Assembly (NCBI GenBank): GCA_018673255.1
Contig: JABHDC010000230.1
Span: 1-7,947 of the forward strand
DNA length: 7,947 bases
From: Gemmatimonadota bacterium
GTDB taxonomy: Bacteria; Latescibacterota; UBA2968; UBA8231
Direction of reading: 5' to 3'
Under the pieces are notes generated by a model, which saw nothing but the letters and a program-made list of their open reading frames with translations, was not told the DNA's origin and did not search any database. How positions within the stretch are numbered: position 1 is the first letter of the stretch; every line of letters starts with the position of its first letter. Both the position numbers and the translations under genes were made by a program. Of this stretch, positions 1-4,981 are shown one piece after another.

Positions 1-2
1 CC

Positions 3-77
3 ACGTCCTATTCCGTGAGCACAACGACGGGGATGGTCTTCCAGGGCGCACTGGGCCGAGGCCGGTAGAGACCTATC
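3..77 (+). CDS. Possible 3' end of an upstream gene (fragment)
   Basis: Reading frame 3 is open from the window edge and stops with TAG at 75-77, 44 bp before the GFA start codon. The visible tail is about 24 residues, ends in GALGRGR and matches no family I recognise. A second frame (frame 2) is also open through this stretch and runs directly into the GFA gene, so an open frame alone proves little here. It could equally be non-coding leader. The start lies outside the window. Confidence 0.2.
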
Positions 78-110
78 CGCAGCAACAATACTCAAGCGAT
101 GTGACCCCAG

Positions 111-117
111 GGAGGAG
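111..117 (+). promoter_or_regulatory. Ribosome binding site of the GFA gene
   Basis: GGAGGAG lies 4 bases before ATG 122. It decides the start in favour of ATG 122 over the in-frame GTG at 101, because the motif would fall inside the coding region if GTG 101 were used. Confidence 0.75.
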
Positions 118-121
118 AACT

Positions 122-586
122 ATGTCGTCGGATTCTGTGCAGTATGAAGGAAGTTGTCTATGTGGCCAGGTGAGGGTGCGAGTGGAAGGTTCACCGATCA
201 GGGCTGGATACTGTCACTGCAAGACCTGCCGAGCCTGGCATGCAGCGCCCATCAACGCACTGGCCGTCTGGCCAAGCGATGCCGTACACGTCACACAGGG
301 CGAAGAGCTGCTGGCGAACTACCAGAGTGGCATCAGCAACCGACACTGGTGCAAACACTGTGGATCAGGTCTGATGAATCGTCTTGCCATAGAGAATGAC
401 ACATTGACAGTAGTCTATGCCGTGGTGCTGACTGATTCGGGCTTCGTCCATGAAGGCGAGTTCCATATCCATTGCGACGAAGCCATACTGGACCTCCATG
501 ACGGAGTCCCGAAATTCATGGAATGGCGGGAGTCCGAACGCATGGAGGAACCGGCGAAAACCCAGATGCGCCCCTCAACTGCATAG
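122..586 (+). CDS. GFA/CENP-V family zinc protein
   Basis: This is a 154-residue cytoplasmic protein of the GFA fold, named after glutathione-dependent formaldehyde-activating enzyme. Two zinc sites can be read from the cysteines. C12 and C14 (CLCG) with C77 and C80 (HWCKHCGSG) match the structural site, and C31, C33 and C36 (CHCKTC) match the catalytic or glutathione-binding site. The family's C-terminal DGVPKF motif is present near residue 117-122, so the protein looks complete and has normal length. Most GFA-family members have no proven reaction, so formaldehyde/glutathione chemistry is only a possibility. The MR/MLE gene follows on the same strand after 107 bp. Base composition is low for the window: 59 of 120 bases are G or C at 361-480, against 43 of 60 at 1381-1440. 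That may mean different ancestry. Codons 79-121 are duplicated at 2026-2154. Confidence 0.9.
   Translation: MSSDSVQYEGSCLCGQVRVRVEGSPIRAGYCHCKTCRAWHAAPINALAVWPSDAVHVTQGEELLANYQSGISNRHWCKHCGSGLMNRLAIENDTLTVVYAVVLTDSGFVHEGEFHIHCDEAILDLHDGVPKFMEWRESERMEEPAKTQMRPSTA
356..484 (+). repeat. Direct repeat copy A (inside the GFA gene)
   Basis: These 129 bp, codons 79-121 of the GFA gene, recur in the same orientation at 2026-2154. I count 7 mismatches and no indels, which is about 94.6% identity. The offset is exactly 1,670 bp along the whole match. Confidence 0.93.
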
Positions 587-682
587 ATCCACTCACCGAA
601 TCGCCGACGAGATCCGGCCCTCGCCATGCAGCAATCCGTGGACCGGGCACCCGCTGATTCTATTCGCTCCACCGACTACCGC

Positions 683-688
683 AGGAGG
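683..688 (+). promoter_or_regulatory. Ribosome binding site supporting a TTG start at 694
   Basis: A perfect AGGAGG ends 5 bases before TTG 694. The next in-frame ATG (730) would cut off the first conserved beta strand of the enzyme and has no comparable site, so TTG 694 is preferred. Confidence 0.75.
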
Positions 689-693
689 CCCCG

Positions 694-1848
694 TTGCTGA
701 TTCGTCGTGTCGATGCCTACGCCATTCGTATGCCCGCCGAGGGCACGCCCGCGCCCAGTCCAGAACGTCGCGATCTGGACGCCGATCACTTTATTGATCG
801 ACACCGCTGGACCTCCATCTATTCGCGGCGTCATGAGACCTGCCTCGTCCGCATCGAGGCCGAAGACGGGACCGTCGGATGGGGAGAGGCGCAAGCCCCG
901 GTCTCTCCACGCACCGTCGTTGCCATCATTGAGGACCTGTGTGCCCCGATGCTCGTCGGTCAGAACCCCGGGGACACCGAGTATCTGTGGTATCGGCTGT
1001 ATTCGGCGATGCGCGAACGGGGTCATGCCACAGGCTTCTACGTAGATGCCCTGGCCGGTACCGATCTGGCGCTCTTCGATCTGCTGGGCAAGATGCGGAA
1101 CCTACCAGCTCACCGGTTGATCGGTGGCCGGTTCCGTGACGAGATCCTCGTCTATGCCGGAATCGGTGGAGCTGAGCCCGGTCAGGCTAAGGAGGCGGCA
1201 CAGCGTCACATCGAGGCTGGCTACCGTGCCCTGAAGCTTCATCTGCGCCAACCCAACCGTGAACTGCTCAGCATCGTCGGTGCCGTTCGGGAGGCCATCG
1301 GCAGCGACATCGAGCTTCTCGTCGATGTGCATGGAACACGCGACGCCTCCGAGGCCATTGCTCTGGGGCGCGGCCTTGAGGAACTCGGTGTCCGCTGGCT
1401 CGAAGCGCCGACCTTGGCCGAGGACATCCGGGGGCACGCCACGGTGGCGGCCGCCCTCGATCTGCAGATCGCCACGGGGGAGTGGCTGCGTACGGCCTGG
1501 GAATGGCGCTGGTGGATCGAAGCCGGTGCCTTCGACGTGGCAATGCCGGATATCGCCCGCACAGGACTCACCGAGGGCAAGCGCATCGCCGGATTGTGCG
1601 ACATCCACAATCTGCCGATCGCGCCGCATGTCGGTGGCGGCGGCATCCTCTCGGTGGCCGCGTCCGTGCAGTTCAGCGCCGCGATCCCGAACTTCCAGAT
1701 CCTCGAGCACTCGCATGGCGCTCACGAGAAGAAGGGCCAGGTCGCCCGATCGTATCCGGTGCCTCGGGATGGCGTGTTCGCCGTCGACGACACGCCCGGA
1801 CTGGGTGTCGACATCGACGAAGAGGCCGTGCGCCGTCTGAGCGAGTGA
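694..1848 (+). CDS. Mandelate racemase/muconate lactonizing enzyme family protein
   Basis: This 384-residue member of the enolase superfamily probably dehydrates or epimerises a sugar acid or similar carboxylate by Mg2+-assisted proton abstraction in the cytoplasm. The N-terminal capping domain covers about 1-130 and the barrel about 145-370. The metal ligands appear to be D211 (VDVHG), E237 (WLEAP) and E263 (ATGEW). The D286 (MPDIAR) and H312 (APHVGG) pair matches the His-Asp base of the mandelate racemase subgroup. K181 in KLH lies where the family has KxK, with His replacing the second Lys. H213, two residues after the first ligand, recalls the DxH of galactonate and mannonate dehydratases. 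E338 fits the late conserved Glu. Length is normal for the family and the ending PGLGVDIDEEAV is typical. The substrate cannot be read from the sequence. The gene lies between two direct repeats derived from the GFA gene. Confidence 0.92.
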   Translation: MLIRRVDAYAIRMPAEGTPAPSPERRDLDADHFIDRHRWTSIYSRRHETCLVRIEAEDGTVGWGEAQAPVSPRTVVAIIEDLCAPMLVGQNPGDTEYLWYRLYSAMRERGHATGFYVDALAGTDLALFDLLGKMRNLPAHRLIGGRFRDEILVYAGIGGAEPGQAKEAAQRHIEAGYRALKLHLRQPNRELLSIVGAVREAIGSDIELLVDVHGTRDASEAIALGRGLEELGVRWLEAPTLAEDIRGHATVAAALDLQIATGEWLRTAWEWRWWIEAGAFDVAMPDIARTGLTEGKRIAGLCDIHNLPIAPHVGGGGILSVAASVQFSAAIPNFQILEHSHGAHEKKGQVARSYPVPRDGVFAVDDTPGLGVDIDEEAVRRLSE

Positions 1849-2025
1849 TCATTCCAACTGACATGTCGTCGCCTCCATCCAAGGCCGCCTGACCACCCCC
1901 GCTGCTGGTGGCGGTGGCAGAAGGCACCGCGATGCCCAGGCCACACCAGATCGACGTGGCCAGTCCGAATCAGACCGCTGGCGACACGATCCGACCCCGC
2001 ACCAGGGCCATCGGCAGACCAGATG
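1849..2025. other. Gene-free stretch after the MR/MLE gene
   Basis: I see no convincing gene, RNA or mobile-element end here. A weak inverted repeat (CCACC at 1893-1897 with GGTGG at 1907-1911) follows the MR/MLE stop codon, but there is no T-run, so a terminator is not supported. Similarity to the GFA gene begins only at the right end of this stretch. Confidence 0.5.
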
Positions 2026-2154
2026 CATTGTGGATCAGGTCTGATGAATCGCCTTGTCATAGAGAATGACACATTGACAGTGGTCTATGCCGTGGTGCCG
2101 ACTGATTCGGGCTTCGTCCATGAAGGCGAGTACCATATCCACTGCGACGAAGCC
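2026..2154 (+). pseudogene. Truncated duplicate of the GFA gene (direct repeat copy B)
   Basis: This is a second copy of GFA codons 79-121, lacking both ends of the gene. It keeps only one of the seven zinc-binding cysteines (the C80 equivalent) and lacks the CLCG, CHCKTC and DGVPKF motifs, so it cannot form either zinc site. The frame is undamaged. Of 7 substitutions, 4 are silent and 3 change residues (A to V, L to P, F to Y). An open frame starting at ATG 2023 passes through the fragment and ends at 2214, giving a 63-residue product with an unrelated tail antisense to the HPP gene. No Shine-Dalgarno motif precedes ATG 2023, so expression is doubtful. Similarity stops 8 bp before the end of the HPP gene. 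The fragment may be a partial tandem duplication, the remnant of an older second GFA gene, or a rearrangement scar. Confidence 0.88.
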
Positions 2155-2161
2155 GGTCTCT

Positions 2162-2821
2162 TCAATACCAATAGGCGGGGTAGTGCTGCTTGGCGCTGGC
2201 GGCGAGGTTGTTGATCGCCAGTGCGACGAGAAGCATGATGACGGCGCCAGCCCCGACCGGACAGAGGACGTACCACCAACCAAGATCGTGAATGGCCGAA
2301 CTGCCGATGACGGCGATAAGCGCCGAAGCGCCCCCGGGAGGATGAACGGTTCTTGTCAGGTGCATGGCGATGATCGCGAGGGCCACCGCCAGGGCCGGGG
2401 CGAACTGAAACGCAATCTCGATCCCAGCGGCAGCAGCCAGCTTTGTGATACCGACACCGACGATGGCTGAGATCAGATGACCACCCATGACGTTGCGCGG
2501 CTGACTGAAGGGCGCCATGGGAGCACCGTAGATGAGAACGGCTGTGGCCCCGAAAGAGCCGATCAGGAACAGCGCAGCCGCGAGTCCCATCGCCTGAGCG
2601 CCCAACTCAACAGCGTAGATGCCGCAGAAGGCGGCCAGACCAGACCAGCCGATACGGTCCCACGAAACGCGGGGTGGGCACTGTCGCGTGCCCTGCATGC
2701 GCCTCACGAATCCGGACACGATGCTCGATGCAGCTGTCGCAGGTTCGGTCGTGGACCGTCGCTGGGGCGAATCTGATTCAGTCTCAGAAATGGAGGTGTC
2801 TCCTCTGGCATGGCATGGCAT
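2162..2821 (-). CDS. HPP-family integral membrane protein
   Basis: This is a 219-residue inner-membrane protein. The HPP signature is at H160-P161-P162 in TVHPPGGASAL, and the family's QPRNVMGGH motif is at about 107-115. Five hydrophobic segments are visible, at roughly 59-78, 80-99, 112-132, 139-157 and 184-205. Related HPP proteins in cyanobacteria and chloroplasts have been linked to nitrite transport; whether this one carries nitrite is unknown. The first 50 or so residues are polar and not conserved-looking. The start is uncertain: ATG 2821 sits in a TGGCA repeat without a clear ribosome binding site, and in-frame GTG codons (residues 35 and 39) and ATG (residue 42) are alternatives that keep the whole membrane domain. 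It is divergent from the transporter gene, and its 3' end abuts the GFA fragment. Confidence 0.88.
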   Translation of the reverse strand: MPCHARGDTSISETESDSPQRRSTTEPATAASSIVSGFVRRMQGTRQCPPRVSWDRIGWSGLAAFCGIYAVELGAQAMGLAAALFLIGSFGATAVLIYGAPMAPFSQPRNVMGGHLISAIVGVGITKLAAAAGIEIAFQFAPALAVALAIIAMHLTRTVHPPGGASALIAVIGSSAIHDLGWWYVLCPVGAGAVIMLLVALAINNLAASAKQHYPAYWY

Positions 2822-2825
2822 GGCG
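2806..2825. repeat. Pentanucleotide tandem repeat at the HPP start codon
   Basis: Three TGGCA units plus an imperfect fourth (TGGCG) run in tandem. Read on the minus strand they place three ATG codons 5 bases apart, one in each reading frame. Only the first (2821-2819) is in frame with the HPP protein. Confidence 0.85.
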
Positions 2826-3025
2826 TGGTGCCGGGAGAATAAGGAGAATCAGGGTGAATTGCCTAATGCATCCCGCCAAAGATCATCTGGCCCCTGCTCA
2901 CGCGTGTCACGGCACGACAAGAATCGCTTGCACAGCGCACACCAGACGCACGACAATCCCACTTGTATGTCCTATCCTCACCAGATCCACGTGTGCAGAG
3001 CCTTCCCATCGAGAGGCCACTTGAG
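2822..3025. other. Divergent intergenic region between the HPP and transporter genes
   Basis: About 200 bp separate two divergent genes, so promoters for both should lie here. The only plus-strand candidate I see is TTGCAC (2928-2933), an 18-bp gap, then GACAAT (2952-2957). This matches the standard boxes at only 3 and 4 of 6 positions. No operator-like palindrome or terminator stands out. Confidence 0.35.
3011..3016 (+). promoter_or_regulatory. Ribosome binding site supporting a GTG start at 3026
   Basis: GAGAGG ends 9 bases before GTG 3026. The longer in-frame alternative, TTG 2963, has no such motif and would add 21 polar residues ahead of the first membrane segment. Confidence 0.5.
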
Positions 3026-4258
3026 GTGAGCAACACGCCTGAACCGCGCCGGCTCGCAGCAGCTGTCGCCATCGGCGCAGCCGCATTCTTCCTGCTCTTC
3101 GGCTACGAGGCGGTGCGAGCTGCATCGACCGCACTGTTTCCCGAATACTATGGCGTCGAGGGCCTGCCATGGGTGATGGCCCTGTCCCCGGTGGGCACGG
3201 CAGCCATGCTCTACGGGTATGGTCTGTCCCTGACACGGCTCGGCGCGCGCCGTACGCTGGTCGCCACGTGTCTGGCGTCAGCCGTCGTCATGGTCTTGTG
3301 CTGGGCCGGACTGGCCGTAGCCGGTGGACCGTTCAGCGCGTTGCTGTATGTCGTACGCGAGGGCTACATCGTCCTCATCATCGAGCAATACTGGAGCTAC
3401 ATCAACAGCACGCTGAAGAGAGATGAGGCCAAGCGGGTCAACGGGCCGATTCTGGGTATCTCGTCGATTGGTGCCATACTGGGTGGGCTGACCGTCGGAC
3501 GACTGGCCCCCTTGTTCGGCACGCAGTCCCTGGTCCTGATCACAGCGGTGTCCCTGCTGCCTGCCGCAGCTTTGGGTCTGTATGCGTGCCGTCTCGGCGG
3601 CACGCCACGTGGCGAGGAAGTGGGTGACGCCAGGCATGGGGCGCTGGCCCTGGATCTGTTCGCCCGGCACCGCACGCTGGTCCACGTGGGCCTGCTCATC
3701 GTCCTCACACAGACCGTATCGACCGTCCTCGACCTGTGCTTCAACGGCTTCCTCTTCGAGGCCATCCCGATCCTGAATGAGCGCGCATCCTACCTGGGGG
3801 ACTTCTACGCCCTGCTCAATGGGAGCGCGTTCTTCATGCAATTCCTCGTGACGCCGCTGGTCCTGCAACACGTAAGGCTGCGATACGTACACATGGGAAT
3901 CCCCCTCGTGCACGCCATGGCCGCGATCTTCGTGATCCTGGAGCCTCGCCTGTTCACGGCCGCGGCGGCTTACATCATCTTCAAGAGCTTCGATTATTCG
4001 CTGTTCCGGGCAGCCAAAGAGATCCTCTACATGCCGCTGCCCTACGATGCTCGCTATCGAGCCAAGGAGGTCATCGACGCCTTCGGCTATCGTGCCTCCA
4101 AAGGTGTGACCTCAGGCCTGGTCGGTATCGTCAGCTGGGGTGCCGGATCGCTACCCGTCGTCACGTACCCCGTGGTGGCCCTGCTGGCAACCTTTGGCTG
4201 GCATCACGTCGCCCACCGGGCCACGCGAGCCGACGATCAGGACACGCCTCAAGGGTAG
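3026..4258 (+). CDS. MFS-like transporter of the ATP/ADP (NTP/NDP) translocase type
   Basis: This is a 410-residue membrane protein with about 11-12 hydrophobic segments, starting at residues 11-30. The strongest family clue is at about 320-360: KSFDYSLFRAAKEILYMPLP, then RYRAKEVIDAFGYRASKG. That block resembles the RAAKEILY...KAK..ID.F.YR region of the TLC ATP/ADP translocase family and its MFS-like bacterial relatives. Classical members exchange ATP for ADP across the membrane in intracellular bacteria and plastids and are usually near 500 residues. This one is shorter, and comparable proteins occur in free-living bacteria with unknown substrates, so nucleotide exchange is not established. 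It could be an ordinary MFS carrier. The GTG start was chosen for its ribosome binding site. The 3' end overlaps the convergent hydrolase gene by 10 bp, with no terminator between them. Confidence 0.75.
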   Translation: MSNTPEPRRLAAAVAIGAAAFFLLFGYEAVRAASTALFPEYYGVEGLPWVMALSPVGTAAMLYGYGLSLTRLGARRTLVATCLASAVVMVLCWAGLAVAGGPFSALLYVVREGYIVLIIEQYWSYINSTLKRDEAKRVNGPILGISSIGAILGGLTVGRLAPLFGTQSLVLITAVSLLPAAALGLYACRLGGTPRGEEVGDARHGALALDLFARHRTLVHVGLLIVLTQTVSTVLDLCFNGFLFEAIPILNERASYLGDFYALLNGSAFFMQFLVTPLVLQHVRLRYVHMGIPLVHAMAAIFVILEPRLFTAAAAYIIFKSFDYSLFRAAKEILYMPLPYDARYRAKEVIDAFGYRASKGVTSGLVGIVSWGAGSLPVVTYPVVALLATFGWHHVAHRATRADDQDTPQG

Positions 4259-4896
4259 TAAAGCCGGCAGGCATGGCTGTCCTCGTCATGGATACCAAAC
4301 GCACGATACAGGAGATCCGCGAAGGCACGGTGACCGTATTCGTTGGGATGGAAGGCGTCACTCATCCAATACGGATGTTTGTCGGCATGCTCGTGCCACA
4401 GGTGGGTGTGATCCACCAGCGGCACCCCACGATCAACTGCGCAGGCCCGGATGGCATCCATGTAGGCATTCAGATGCGGCTCACGATCCGGCGCCAGCCC
4501 TGGTAGGATCGGACACGTCGTCTGCAACACAGGGACGGCCTCGATTTCTGCCAGGCGATCGATGAGTCGATCCAGATTTTCGCCGAATTGCGTGAGAGTG
4601 ATATCGTTGCTCTCACTGCAATCATTCATCCCGATCATGATCAACACGACATCGGGACTGAGTTGGCCGACGCGCCAGTCGAAACTCTCCAGCAACCCCC
4701 GCGTATTGTCGCCACTGATCGCCGAGGTGATGACGAGATCCATCGTCCGCCCCAGTTCGAAGCGCAACCGCTCGGCAAAGAGCTCGACGTAGTCACGCTG
4801 GCCGAATGTGTGCAGCGCCCCGTGGGTGATGCTGTCACCGTAGAAGACCCATTTGGCCGGGGATGTTCGCTCCAGCACTTGTCGGACCCGTTCCAT
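4249..4896 (-). CDS. SGNH/GDSL-family hydrolase
   Basis: This is a 215-residue single-domain esterase or lipase-like enzyme. All SGNH blocks are visible: GDSIT with nucleophile S22 (block I), G62 in SGDNTRG (block II), N91 in IGMND (block III), and D180 and H183 in DAFHPNEYGH (block V). The catalytic triad is therefore S22-D180-H183, with S22, G62 and N91 shaping the oxyanion hole. No signal peptide or membrane segment is seen, so it should act in the cytoplasm. Its substrate is unknown; family members remove acyl or acetyl groups from lipids, peptidoglycan or polysaccharides. The next gene is divergent and codes for a secreted protein followed by a CBM9-like protein, which would fit carbohydrate deacetylation, but that is inference. 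ATG 4896 follows a purine-rich GAGAGAGAG stretch that could serve as a weak ribosome binding site. Confidence 0.92.
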   Translation of the reverse strand: MERVRQVLERTSPAKWVFYGDSITHGALHTFGQRDYVELFAERLRFELGRTMDLVITSAISGDNTRGLLESFDWRVGQLSPDVVLIMIGMNDCSESNDITLTQFGENLDRLIDRLAEIEAVPVLQTTCPILPGLAPDREPHLNAYMDAIRACAVDRGVPLVDHTHLWHEHADKHPYWMSDAFHPNEYGHRAFADLLYRAFGIHDEDSHACRLYYP

Positions 4897-4981
4897 CTAT
4901 TCTCTCTCTCGTGTGTTGCGGCAGACACCCATTCTGGGGTACCTCGTACAGACAAGCAACTCCTGCAGGAGACGGCACCCT
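4897..4981. other. Short divergent intergenic region (SGNH hydrolase / DUF362 gene)
   Basis: These 85 bp must hold the start signals for both divergent genes. A CT-rich run (CTCTCTCTC, 4902-4910) gives the purine-rich leader of the minus-strand gene. I see no promoter boxes close to consensus in either direction. Confidence 0.4.
4967..4971 (+). promoter_or_regulatory. Ribosome binding site of the DUF362 gene
   Basis: AGGAG lies 10 bases before ATG 4982. The choice is supported by the signal peptide that begins at this ATG. The same frame is open upstream to at least 4853, but that part has no signal-like sequence and overlaps the divergent hydrolase gene. Confidence 0.65.

Noticed and set aside
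2..121. N-terminal extension of the GFA protein (the frame is open back to the window edge)
   Set aside because: The extra residues show no family similarity, and the GGAGGAG site directly before ATG 122 marks the start.
1102..1725. 207-codon open frame on the minus strand
   Set aside because: It is antisense to the MR/MLE barrel domain and its product has no recognisable motif.
1863..1871. ATGTCGTCG, identical to the first three codons of the GFA gene, as a possible relic of the 5' end of the duplicate
   Set aside because: The match is only 9 bases. The following codons differ and reach a stop within 10 codons, and the spacing does not fit the 1,670-bp offset of the repeat. Chance is more likely.
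1893..1917. CCACC/GGTGG inverted repeat as a terminator for the MR/MLE gene
   Set aside because: The stem is short, alternative pairings compete, and no T-run follows.
3278..3913. 211-codon open frame on the minus strand
   Set aside because: It is antisense to the transporter gene. The product is Gln/Asp/Arg-rich with no domain pattern, as expected for the reverse of membrane-protein codons.
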